Origin: Pontibacter chinhatensis
Lineage (GTDB): Bacteria > Bacteroidota > Bacteroidia > Cytophagales > Hymenobacteraceae
Direction: 5' to 3'
Assembly (NCBI RefSeq): GCF_900113285.1
Contig: NZ_FOOT01000002.1
Coordinates: 434,001 to 498,000 of the forward strand
DNA: 64,000 nucleotides
Under the pieces are notes generated by a model. The model saw only the letters and a list, made by a program, of their open reading frames with translations, was not told where the DNA came from and did no database searches. The translations under genes and the position numbers were made by a program. Positions 44,921 to 56,021 of the stretch are shown here, piece by piece (the stretch's first letter is position 1; every line of letters starts with the position of its first letter).

Positions 44921-44987
44921 GGCGCGGGTTTGCAACCCGTGCCTTCCTATCTTCTCGGATTTGCAATCCGAGTGGCTTGAAAAGCCA
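44921..44987 (+). repeat. Covarying hairpin module, fifth copy
   Basis: 44921-44943: GGCGCGGGTT and AACCCGTGCC around TGC. 44954-44972: CTCGGATT and AATCCGAG around TGC; the outer pair is C-G where other copies have G-C. 44973-44987: TGGCTT and AAGCCA around GAA. All three stems are perfect or wobble-only. Confidence 0.82.
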
Positions 44988-44992
44988 TACTT

Positions 44993-45168
44993 TATACTTT
45001 GGTTATACTTTTATACTTGCCAGTTTATACTTTCATAGCTCCAACCCTTGCTATACAACAAGTATAGACTGTCCCCTTGAGGGGACCATAGGGGTGTTTA
45101 TACTTTGACTATGAAATTTATACTTCAGCATCAGTAACTACAGGCTCCCCGCCTTAGACAAGGAGGGG
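44993..45168. repeat. TATACTT array and GC-box hairpins
   Basis: Four exact TATACTT copies at 44993, 45004, 45012 and 45026. Then a GTCCCC/GGGGAC hairpin (45071-45086), and a GC-box unit with arms CCCCGCCTT and AAGGAGGGG around AGAC (45147-45168), followed by GGGGTGGTTGGACCC as at 2414. Confidence 0.65.
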
Positions 45169-45241
45169 TAGGGGTGGTTGGACCCAGCACTGTACTGCCC
45201 CCTCTTATGTCCTCTGTCCAAAATCCCCAACAGGTACTTCC

Positions 45242-46519
45242 TTACTTATACTGGAAAACGTTGTAAGGCCTGGAAACACCCTCGAGCTTCAGCACTACCA
45301 CCCCATGCGCCGGAACGTCAAAGCTAACTTCTTTCGCGATAGAAACCGTAAAATCTTTCTTCGCCCATAAATCACGCATCGTGTATCCTTTGGCGGCATC
45401 TAAGCCCACAGAATCCGGCTGAAGGGCGATGGTAGCAGATTTATCTGACCTATTCAGCAGGGCCACGGCTACCTGCCCGCTCATGGTCGTCTGCAGGGGC
45501 TTAGCCCATACTTCCAGGTCGCCTTTGTCCACCAGGCGGCGGGCTTGGTACACCAGCCTGTCCTGGTTGATGGCAATCAGTTCTTTGTTGGTCAGGATGC
45601 TGATGGTTTCCGGGCTCATCTGGCGCAGGTCGTTTCCGGCCAGCAGCGGAGAGCTCATCATGCACCACATCGAAAAGTGTGTCTTGTCTTCTTCGTAGCT
45701 CATGCCCCGCCCTACCTGCAGCATGTCCATATCGTTTACATGGCCTGGCGAGGCGTGCCGCCACAGGTCGGCGTTCAGGTCCACAATATGCATTACCGAG
45801 GCAAAAGTGTTGTCAATGTCGCCGGAAATGCGCCAGGAGTCTGCCAGCGGCACCACCCACTCGCCCGGGAATTTCCAGCGGCACACGTTATACACCACGT
45901 CCGGCCGCATCTGGCGAATCAGGTTACCAATCTGCGTATAGCGGGTCTGCTCGTCGAGTCCCAGCCAGTCGCCGCCGCACCAGTCTACTTTAATAAAATC
46001 GTAGTTCCACTCCTGCAGCATCAACTGTAAATCCTGCGTATCGTGCCCGTACAGGCCCATGCCCACGCCCACGGTGTCTTTGTCCCAGTAAGAGGCGCAG
46101 GTGTTGATGCCGGCATCAGAGTAAATTCCCGCTTTCAGCCCTTTGGAGTGGATGTAGTCGCTCAGGGCCCGCATGCCGCTAGGAAACCGTTCCGGATGCG
46201 CCACTATACGTCCCTCTGCGTCGCGACCGCCAAAGAAGCCATCGTCGATGTTGACATAAGTATAACCGGCCTCCTGCAGCCCCGTCGACACCATGAAATC
46301 GGCCTGTGCCCGGATGATGTCCTCGTTGATGTTGGCGCGAAAGTTATTCCAGCTCGACCAGCCCATGATGGGCGTTCTGGGACGCTCTGCTACCGCTTCT
46401 GTTTTACCTGCTGCTGGTGTCGGGCTGGTGACAGTACTACTCGGCTGGCTCTGGCAGGCAAGCAACACGAGTGGCAGAAGATAGAGCATGTGCTTTCTAA
46501 ACATAGCGTGTGTCTTCAT
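45242..46519 (-). CDS. GH27 alpha-galactosidase lipoprotein
   Basis: About 425 residues from MKTHAMFRKHMLYLLPLVLLAC; I prefer this Met because it places the lipobox VLLAC at residue 22, whereas the longest frame starts 26 codons earlier inside the hairpin at 46599. GH27 motifs are PIMGWSSWNNF, YVNIDDGFFGGRD, FPSGMRALSDYIHSKGLKAGIYSDAG, nucleophile Asp in FIKVDWCGG and acid/base Asp in SWRISGDIDN. It removes alpha-linked Gal, or possibly GalNAc, from chain ends; an alpha-Gal or blood-group B cap would fit the locus. The enzyme should be envelope-anchored, in contrast to the secreted paralogue at 49848. Confidence 0.92.
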   Translation of the reverse strand: MKTHAMFRKHMLYLLPLVLLACQSQPSSTVTSPTPAAGKTEAVAERPRTPIMGWSSWNNFRANINEDIIRAQADFMVSTGLQEAGYTYVNIDDGFFGGRDAEGRIVAHPERFPSGMRALSDYIHSKGLKAGIYSDAGINTCASYWDKDTVGVGMGLYGHDTQDLQLMLQEWNYDFIKVDWCGGDWLGLDEQTRYTQIGNLIRQMRPDVVYNVCRWKFPGEWVVPLADSWRISGDIDNTFASVMHIVDLNADLWRHASPGHVNDMDMLQVGRGMSYEEDKTHFSMWCMMSSPLLAGNDLRQMSPETISILTNKELIAINQDRLVYQARRLVDKGDLEVWAKPLQTTMSGQVAVALLNRSDKSATIALQPDSVGLDAAKGYTMRDLWAKKDFTVSIAKEVSFDVPAHGVVVLKLEGVSRPYNVFQYK

Positions 46520-46598
46520 AAAAGTATACATCCTCTCCCAGCCGAAACGCCTTGGCTTATACTTTTTTATACTTTGATTACAGGTACTTAAGAACAAA

Positions 46599-46633
46599 CG
46601 GAGCGGCCACGGGTATCCCCTTGTGCCGCTCCG
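46599..46633 (-). terminator. Terminator after GH2
   Basis: Arms CGGAGCGGC (46599-46607) and GCCGCTCCG (46625-46633), 17 bases past the GH2 stop codon on the minus strand, followed by TTTGTTCTTAAG. It separates GH2 from the GH27 downstream. Confidence 0.75.
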
Positions 46634-46650
46634 CTAAAAATCAATCAATC

Positions 46651-49839
<3,189 letters not shown>

Positions 49840-49847
49840 TTATGCTG

Positions 49848-51071
49848 TTAGATTTTCTTGAGGCGGAAAAGCTTTGTCTCATGCGACTGCACGCGGCCTT
49901 TCCAGCCCTTGCCTTTGCCCGCGGATTTGTGCGCCCACAGGTCGCGCACCTCATACTTTCCGCTTAGTCCCAGCTTTGCCCAGTCGATGCTGTAGTTCTT
50001 GGCCTGGTCGCCCCGGTTGAGAATGGCTACGGCCACCTCGCCGTTCTGCAGCGGCTTCACGAACACGTCCCAGGTGCCGTCATGCACTTTGCGCTCGGCC
50101 TGCTTGCCCAGTGCGTCCTGGTTCACAGCGATTACCTCCTTGTTGAGCAGGATGCGCTTGGTAGCCTCGTTCATGTTGCGAATATCATTGGTGGCAATCA
50201 GCGGTGAGGCCATGATGCTCCACAAACTCATTTGGCTTTGGTATTCGGTATCGTTCATGCCAACTCCGCCCATGTCGCCTGAAGGGCCTGGCTTGCCGTA
50301 AAGTCCTACCACAAGCATATCTGCATCATTCCAGCGACCCGGGCCAGCATACTCGTGCAGTTCGGCATTAATATCCAGGATGTCAAGGATGCCTTCGGCA
50401 TTCTCCTCGGTGCTCAGGTTCTTCCACTTGTCGCGTACGTCGTAGGTGGTGCGCCACAGCTGCCCGCCAGCCTCGGCGGCCCAATACCAGGGTTTGCGCT
50501 GCCCCCACTCGCAGATGCCGAACACGATGTCGCGGCCGCTCTTGCGCAGGGCTTGGCTCATTTTGGTGTAGCGCTCTACAGCTGTAGCCGAGTCTTTCGG
50601 CGCAAAGCAGTAGTCATACTTGAGGTAGTCGATGTCCCAGGAAGCAAAGGTTTTAGCGTCCTGCTCCTCAAACCCAAGGCTGGCCGTATAGCCCGCGCAG
50701 GTTAGCTGCGCCGCATCAGAATAGATGCCCAGTTTCATGCCCTTGCTGTGCACATACTCGGCCAGCGCCTTGATGCCGGAGGGGAATTTCTTTGGGTCGG
50801 CAATGATGTTGTTGCGGTTGTCGCGGCCGCCCTGCCAGCCGTCGTCGATGAAGATGTAGTTGTAACCAGCCTCCACCATACCCGAGGCCACCATGGCATC
50901 GGCCATCTCGCGGATGTCCTTCTCGTTGATGTTGTCGGCAAAGAAGTTCCAGGTCATCCAGCCCATCGGCGGCGTGGGGGCCAGGCGCTTGCTCTCTGCG
51001 GAATTATCCTGGGCCAGGGCCGAAAAAGTAGTTAACCATAGAGCCAGGCAAATAAAAGCGGTAATTCTCAT
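49848..51071 (-). CDS. GH27 alpha-galactosidase, secreted
   Basis: About 407 residues from MRITAFICLALWL, chosen because the longest frame adds 24 residues before an obvious signal peptide. GH27 motifs: PPMGWMTWNFFADNINEKDIREMAD, YIFIDDGWQGGRDNRNN, GIYSDAAQLTCAGYTAS, nucleophile Asp in YLKYDYCFA, GICEWGQRKPWYW and acid/base Asp in TTYDVRDKW. It shares less than half of its residues by eye with the enzyme at 45242, so the two are probably not recent duplicates and may differ in alpha-Gal versus alpha-GalNAc use. The gene heads a transcript with GH2. The sialic acid operon ends just upstream at a hairpin. Confidence 0.92.
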   Translation of the reverse strand: MRITAFICLALWLTTFSALAQDNSAESKRLAPTPPMGWMTWNFFADNINEKDIREMADAMVASGMVEAGYNYIFIDDGWQGGRDNRNNIIADPKKFPSGIKALAEYVHSKGMKLGIYSDAAQLTCAGYTASLGFEEQDAKTFASWDIDYLKYDYCFAPKDSATAVERYTKMSQALRKSGRDIVFGICEWGQRKPWYWAAEAGGQLWRTTYDVRDKWKNLSTEENAEGILDILDINAELHEYAGPGRWNDADMLVVGLYGKPGPSGDMGGVGMNDTEYQSQMSLWSIMASPLIATNDIRNMNEATKRILLNKEVIAVNQDALGKQAERKVHDGTWDVFVKPLQNGEVAVAILNRGDQAKNYSIDWAKLGLSGKYEVRDLWAHKSAGKGKGWKGRVQSHETKLFRLKKI

Positions 51072-51267
51072 TATTATACTTTCAATTGGGTTCCAGAACC
51101 CGGAATTTATACTTGTGTCTTCGTTAACGCTGAAATAAAACATGTTATCTCTCCGTGCCTATACTTCATCAAGGCGATTTCTACCTTAGCTGTACAAGGC
51201 TGGCATGCTCTCCTGATGCACTTTCCTGAGGGCATGACGGGAATAGGGAGAATCTAAAGTAAGGAAA

Positions 51268-51307
51268 CCTCAACTGGGTGCCATTTCACAGTGCTACCCA
51301 ATTGAGG
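51268..51307 (-). terminator. Terminator of the sialic acid operon
   Basis: Arms CCTCAACTGGGT (51268-51279) and ACCCAATTGAGG (51296-51307) form a 12 bp stem with one G-T pair, 103 bases past the sialidase stop codon on the minus strand, followed by TTTCCTTACTTT. It is the only notable structure in the 339-base spacer 51072-51410. Confidence 0.7.
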
Positions 51308-51410
51308 TGTTATACCTTATGAGAGAGGAAAAATACGCAATGTTTTCGTAAACGCAAACTACTATATAGAGCTCGTACTTCTCCTTAGGACAGGCGTTCT
51401 TTCTGTCTTA

Positions 51411-52577
51411 CTATTTTTTCCACTTCACTACGGTAAACACGATGCGCTCGTAGCCGTGCTTCTCGTACAGCACGCCGATGTCCTTCTTCCCTATCTTTAC
51501 CAGGTCAGAATAGGCGGCGTGGTCGCGCTCGTTGTCAGGGCTCTTGGCGATAACGTGCTGCTCGGGCCAGGTTTTGCCCTCGTCGTAGCTAATGCGCAGG
51601 GTTAGGTTATCGCGGCGCTGCGGGTCGGCGGCGTTGCAGAAGGCAAGTATGGCTTTGCCCTTCTTTTTGCCAAGGTTAAGTATACTTCCCTGGTTTACCG
51701 GGTCGGGCAGCTGCTTATCAAAGTATGTCGTGTCCCAGGTAGCGCCGCCGTCGCTGCTGATGCTCACAATGCGGGCGCGCACATCTCCCTGCTGGTTGCG
51801 GATGTTCATCATCAGTTTGTCTTTAGTCAGCTCAACGGCCATAGCCTCGTTGCCCCCTGGCTCCGGAACAGTTTCGCTGATCTTAAAGGTCTGCCCGTGG
51901 TCGTCGGTATAGAAGCCGTGTGCAAAATAATCCTCAGCCGTATTTTTGGGACCTCCCTCGGAGTGGTTGGCAGCTACGTAAATGCGGCCTTTATACTTGC
52001 CGTTGGCGATTTGGATGGCATGGCCCGGGGTATTGGCGTACGTGCGCCAGTCTTCCTTAAAAGTATAAGCCGGGTTGGCCGAAGGCATGTTCGGGCGGTG
52101 CACCTGCGTGGTGATGTTCACCGGCTCCGACCAGGTCTGACCGTTGTCGGTAGAGGTGATGTACCATACTTCGCGGTAGCCTTTACCGCTGCGCACCTCA
52201 TATTCATGCGCGTTGCCGGTGTTGTAGAACAGGAAGATGCGGCCCTTTGGATACTTGGGGTCGGTCAGGTCTACCACGGGAGCGGCGTTACCGGCCTGCA
52301 GGGTATCGTAGTCCACCACGGTTTGCAGCGCCGACCAGGTTTTGCCTTTGTCTGAGCTGCGCTTCAGCACGATGTTTACATCGCCAAAGTCGGCTGCGCC
52401 ATGCACCCTGCCTTCAGCAAAGGCCAGAATGTCACCGTTTGGTAGGTCAATGATAGCTGGGATGCGGTAGGATTTATGTCCCTCCTGACCGGAGACAAAA
52501 ACCGGCACGTCGGTGGTTTGGGCTTGCGCGAAAAGCGCGGTAAAAAGAAAAGAGACGGTAAGTAGTAATCGAAACAT
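51411..52577 (-). CDS. nanH: GH33 sialidase
   Basis: A 388-residue exported exo-sialidase with signal peptide ending near AQAQ20. The arginine of the RIP motif is R38 in KSYRIPAIIDLPNGDILAFAEGR. Asp-box repeats of the beta-propeller are SSDKGKTWS, STDNGQTWS, TDDHGQTF, SSDGGATWD and SYDEGKTWP. The Glu/Tyr catalytic region is in NEAMAVEL and GVLYEKHGYERIVF. It releases terminal sialic acid to start antenna degradation. It is a compact single-domain form, unlike the lipoprotein sialidase at 56022, and is last in the operon that also encodes the epimerase, esterase, symporter and lyase. A 114-base spacer with a short direct repeat precedes it. Confidence 0.94.
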   Translation of the reverse strand: MFRLLLTVSFLFTALFAQAQTTDVPVFVSGQEGHKSYRIPAIIDLPNGDILAFAEGRVHGAADFGDVNIVLKRSSDKGKTWSALQTVVDYDTLQAGNAAPVVDLTDPKYPKGRIFLFYNTGNAHEYEVRSGKGYREVWYITSTDNGQTWSEPVNITTQVHRPNMPSANPAYTFKEDWRTYANTPGHAIQIANGKYKGRIYVAANHSEGGPKNTAEDYFAHGFYTDDHGQTFKISETVPEPGGNEAMAVELTKDKLMMNIRNQQGDVRARIVSISSDGGATWDTTYFDKQLPDPVNQGSILNLGKKKGKAILAFCNAADPQRRDNLTLRISYDEGKTWPEQHVIAKSPDNERDHAAYSDLVKIGKKDIGVLYEKHGYERIVFTVVKWKK

Positions 52578-52603
52578 TATAGTTATTGAATTATAGAGTT
52601 TAG

Positions 52604-52640
52604 GAGTTAGAAAGTTAAAAAGTTAGAGAGTTAGAAAGTT
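52604..52640. repeat. Short direct repeat GAGTTAGAAAGTT
   Basis: Exact 13 bp copies at 52604-52616 and 52628-52640 with further AGTTAG units between them, in the 114-base spacer between the epimerase and the sialidase. Confidence 0.7.
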
Positions 52641-52691
52641 GAGGTCGTACCGCGCTTCATTCACAGATTCACTCAATCACTCATTCAAAAT

Positions 52692-53873
52692 TCAACGAAA
52701 AGCTTCCAGCGCTTGCCAGCAGTACCATTCCTGGCGCGGCAGGTGGAAGGGGCCTTTGAACAGGTTTCCTTTGCTGCCGTTGGACAAGCTGCCGTCGCGG
52801 TGCAGGTAGCCGAACCACTCGCCGTTTTCCTTGTCGTGGAAGTGGCTGTAGGCGTAGTCGTGGATTTGCTGGTGCCAGTCGGCATACTTCTGGTTGCCCG
52901 TCATCAGGTAGGCCAGCAGCGTGGCGATGATGGTCTCGTTTTGCGGCCACCAGAACTTCATGTCGTGCCAGTATTCCTGCACCGGCTTGCCGTACACGTC
53001 GCGGAAGTATAAAATGCCGCCGTGCTCTTTGTCCCAGCCCCACTCCCACATATAGTCGAGCATGCGGCAGCCGAGGTCTATCAGGTGTGGGTCGTTATTG
53101 CGGTAGCGGGCCTCATGCAGTATAAACCAGGCTCCCTCGATGGCGTGGCCCGGGTTCAGGGTTCTGCCGTCGATGTGGTCGATGATGCTGCCATCAGGAG
53201 CCACCTGCTCCATCACGCAGCGGATGTCGTCTTTTACAAAGTCGCGCTCAATCTCTGCTATCCATTTGGAAATCCACTCGTCGCAGCGCTCATCGCCGAT
53301 GGTCTCGCGCAGCTGCTGGGCTGTGTTCATCAGAATCATCGGCACGCCAATACCCTTGGACGGGCGCGTATCGGTATACTTGGCTGGCAGCAAACCGGGC
53401 GTAGTGGCATACTCCAGGCACTTGCCAAATAATTCACGGGCATCCCGGGCAATCTCCTCATCGCCGCTGGCTTTGGCGTAGGCGGCAAATGCAATCACGG
53501 CAAAGGTTTCGGAGAAGAAGTAGCGGCGCTTGCGGATAGGCTTGCCGTCGCGTGTCACGTGGAAAAACATGCGCCCATCTGTATCGAAGCAGTGCTGGCG
53601 CAGGAAATCGATGCCTTTCTTGGCGCCTTCGAGCCACTCCGGGCGTTGCTCCACGGTGTTGTAAAGGGTAGCCAGCAGCCAGGCGGCGCGGCCTTGTATC
53701 CACACGGCTTTGTCGTCATCCAGCAGGCTGCCATCCGCATCACGCATGAGCAGGTAGCCGCCATGCTCCTCATCAACGGAGCGCGGGAACCAAAACGGCA
53801 CCGTGTCGTTGAGGAGCTGGCTTTTGTAGAAGTCTTTGTAGTAGTTCAGGTCTTTTGTATGATTGGCTTCCAT
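52692..53873 (-). CDS. N-acylglucosamine 2-epimerase (AGE family)
   Basis: A 393-residue cytoplasmic protein, no signal peptide. It has the alpha-barrel sequence of AGE/RnBP enzymes: FWFPRSVDEEHGGYLLMRDADGS, KAVWIQGRAAWLLATLYN, NPGHAIEGAWFILHEA and GPFHLPRQEWYCWQALEA, whose histidines match the catalytic pair of the family. In Bacteroidota sialic acid pathways this enzyme converts ManNAc, released by the lyase, to GlcNAc. The gene lies 13 bases downstream of the esterase gene and in the same operon as the lyase, which supports that role over mannose or cellobiose epimerase activity. Confidence 0.93.
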   Translation of the reverse strand: MEANHTKDLNYYKDFYKSQLLNDTVPFWFPRSVDEEHGGYLLMRDADGSLLDDDKAVWIQGRAAWLLATLYNTVEQRPEWLEGAKKGIDFLRQHCFDTDGRMFFHVTRDGKPIRKRRYFFSETFAVIAFAAYAKASGDEEIARDARELFGKCLEYATTPGLLPAKYTDTRPSKGIGVPMILMNTAQQLRETIGDERCDEWISKWIAEIERDFVKDDIRCVMEQVAPDGSIIDHIDGRTLNPGHAIEGAWFILHEARYRNNDPHLIDLGCRMLDYMWEWGWDKEHGGILYFRDVYGKPVQEYWHDMKFWWPQNETIIATLLAYLMTGNQKYADWHQQIHDYAYSHFHDKENGEWFGYLHRDGSLSNGSKGNLFKGPFHLPRQEWYCWQALEAFR

Positions 53874-53886
53874 ATCGGGAGGTTAT

Positions 53887-55959
53887 TTACTTGGTTGTGG
53901 TGAACGTAGAGGCAGGCAGGCCTGCTTTGTTAACGAGGTTGGCGGTGGTGTAAGGCTCCCAGGCGTAGCGCACATACTGCGGCGCAGGCACTTCCTCCGA
54001 AGACACCCATACTTTGTTACCCCGCACCTCGGCCTTTGCCGCTCTGAATACCCTGTCGCTGCCCGCTACCTCAAAACCGCGGACAGTCGCGCCATCGCTG
54101 GTCTGCAGCCCCTTGCCGTGCTCAAACGTACAAACAGCCTGATTGCCGGAGAACTGCGCCTCCTTGAACAGCGGACCACTGTAGGGTAAGCGCTTGCCAT
54201 AGGTTTTGGCCAGGGCCCAGGCCGCCAGCCGCTCCCCTACCTGCTTTTTCTGCGTCGGGTGCACGTCCTGCGGGTCGCCGATGTCGCTGGTCACGGCCAT
54301 GCCGGTATTTTCTACCTGCGAGAGCAGGCGGCGCTGGCTGTCGCGGAAGTGCGGCCAGCTGGGGCGGTTGATGCTGGAGAGCTGGGTGTAGTAGAAGGGG
54401 AAGTTGTAACCCCATTTTTTGCGCCAGCTGCTCACCAGTGTCTTAAACAGCTCTTCGTGCAGCTCGATGTTGTGGGCGTTGCTCTCGCCCTGGTACCATA
54501 TCACGCCTTTAATAGGGAAATCGATAAGCGGGGCGATGCCTGCCTCGTAGTTATAGGCCGGTTCGTAGGGGTGGCGCTGCTTGGCTGCTTTTGCAGCTTG
54601 CACATTTACGCCTGCCCGCTCGCGGGCCCAGCCCATCACAAAATCCGACTTGCGCCAGTTGTGCAGCATGTGCACCAGCTGCGGGTGGTGCTCCAGCGTG
54701 TGGCGGTCAATCCACGACTCAGTGGTAGAGCCGCCCACGGCTACCTGTATCAGCCCGATAGGTACGTTTAACTGCTCCTGCAACTGCTTGCCAAAGTAGT
54801 AGGCCACTGCCGAGAAATCCTTCGCTGTTTCCGAATCGGCCCGTTGCCAGGTGCCTGAAAAGTAGGCCAGCTGATTTACCTTATGCAGCGTGAGCGAATC
54901 CCAGGCGAAGTTGCCTGTTTCGGCAAGCGGCTTCATGTTTAACAGGCGAACGTTTGAAAGCTGCGCCTGCCGCAGTTCCTCTTTCCCGCCCTGGGCCGCT
55001 GCCAGCGGAAAGGCCATGTTCGACTGTCCGGAGCTCAGCCATACCTCCCCCACCAGCACATCGTTTATACTTATACTTTTATCTGGTGTGGAAACCTGCA
55101 GCACAAACGGCCCTCCTGCTTTCTGAGGCGGAAGTATAGCTTTCCATTTTCCGTCAGCACCGGCGCTGGCTTTTACCTCCGTTCCGTTGAACCGCACGGT
55201 CACCTTTTGCCCGGCGTCGGCTATGCCCTGCACCGGAATTAGCATTTTCTGCTGCAGCACCATGTGGTCTGAAAAAGCGGGCGCCAGACGTAAGCCACCA
55301 TACTTGCCTGTCAGGTGTCCGAACACGGTTTTCGCTATAATGCCCGCTCCTTCGGCGGTAGGGTGCAGCTCGTCGGGGAACAGGTCTGGGCGGCTGTAGA
55401 GCGGAGTGTGCAGGTCAATGAGTTCTACCTTTCTGTTTTCGGCAATCACAGGTATCAGTTCCTGAATCTGCCAGAACCAGTCGCGGGTGCCGGACGCAAA
55501 GCGCGGGTGCCCCGAGAAAATGGGCGTGAGCCGGGAGATAAGGATGCGCACCTCCGGGTTTACGGCTCGCAGCGTGTCAATCAGGTGGTAGTAATCAGCG
55601 GCAAACTCATCGCGGTAGTTGGGCCAGTTGCGCGGATCGGTGTCGTTCAGGCCCAAGTGAATCACGGCAATATCAGGCTCGAAGGCAAGGGCATCCTGAT
55701 ACTGCTGCGTTTTGGTGTAGGGCCGGTGTCCTTTGCGTAGCAGCGTAGCCCCGTTCAGCCCGAAATTCCCTACCTCGTACGCCGGCCCGAGCAAATGCTG
55801 GAGCTGCGCCGGATAAGCTTTTTGCTCCCTGTCCTCGATCAGATACCCAAAGGTTACGGAGTTGCCGATACAGGCTACTTTCAGCCGGGCCGCGTCTTGC
55901 TGCGAGTACCCGGGTATAGCAAGTATAAAAGCGATAAAAAGCAGTAGGAAACGCGTCAT
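53887..55959 (-). CDS. SGNH hydrolase fused to sialate O-acetylesterase
   Basis: About 690 residues from MTRFLLLFIAFILAIPGYSQ, a signal peptide; a Met five codons earlier is possible. Two esterase domains follow. Residues about 26-220 are an SGNH/GDSL hydrolase: ACIGNSVTFGY with nucleophile S34, FGLNGAT, HLGLNDTDPRNW and DELHPTAEG with the Asp-His pair. Residues about 225-690 match sialate O-acetylesterase: FSDHMVLQQ, GEVWLSSGQSNMAFPL with its own Ser, AVGGSTTESWID, GVIWYQGESNAHN and QDVHPTQKKQVGERLA. The enzyme should remove O-acetyl groups that block sialidases. Two active sites may handle different acetyl positions. Confidence 0.92.
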   Translation of the reverse strand: MTRFLLLFIAFILAIPGYSQQDAARLKVACIGNSVTFGYLIEDREQKAYPAQLQHLLGPAYEVGNFGLNGATLLRKGHRPYTKTQQYQDALAFEPDIAVIHLGLNDTDPRNWPNYRDEFAADYYHLIDTLRAVNPEVRILISRLTPIFSGHPRFASGTRDWFWQIQELIPVIAENRKVELIDLHTPLYSRPDLFPDELHPTAEGAGIIAKTVFGHLTGKYGGLRLAPAFSDHMVLQQKMLIPVQGIADAGQKVTVRFNGTEVKASAGADGKWKAILPPQKAGGPFVLQVSTPDKSISINDVLVGEVWLSSGQSNMAFPLAAAQGGKEELRQAQLSNVRLLNMKPLAETGNFAWDSLTLHKVNQLAYFSGTWQRADSETAKDFSAVAYYFGKQLQEQLNVPIGLIQVAVGGSTTESWIDRHTLEHHPQLVHMLHNWRKSDFVMGWARERAGVNVQAAKAAKQRHPYEPAYNYEAGIAPLIDFPIKGVIWYQGESNAHNIELHEELFKTLVSSWRKKWGYNFPFYYTQLSSINRPSWPHFRDSQRRLLSQVENTGMAVTSDIGDPQDVHPTQKKQVGERLAAWALAKTYGKRLPYSGPLFKEAQFSGNQAVCTFEHGKGLQTSDGATVRGFEVAGSDRVFRAAKAEVRGNKVWVSSEEVPAPQYVRYAWEPYTTANLVNKAGLPASTFTTTK

Positions 55960-56021
55960 GGCAGATGCAAACACAACACACCTGCCCGGTTATACTTTCG
56001 GGCAGGTGTGTTGCTGTGGTT

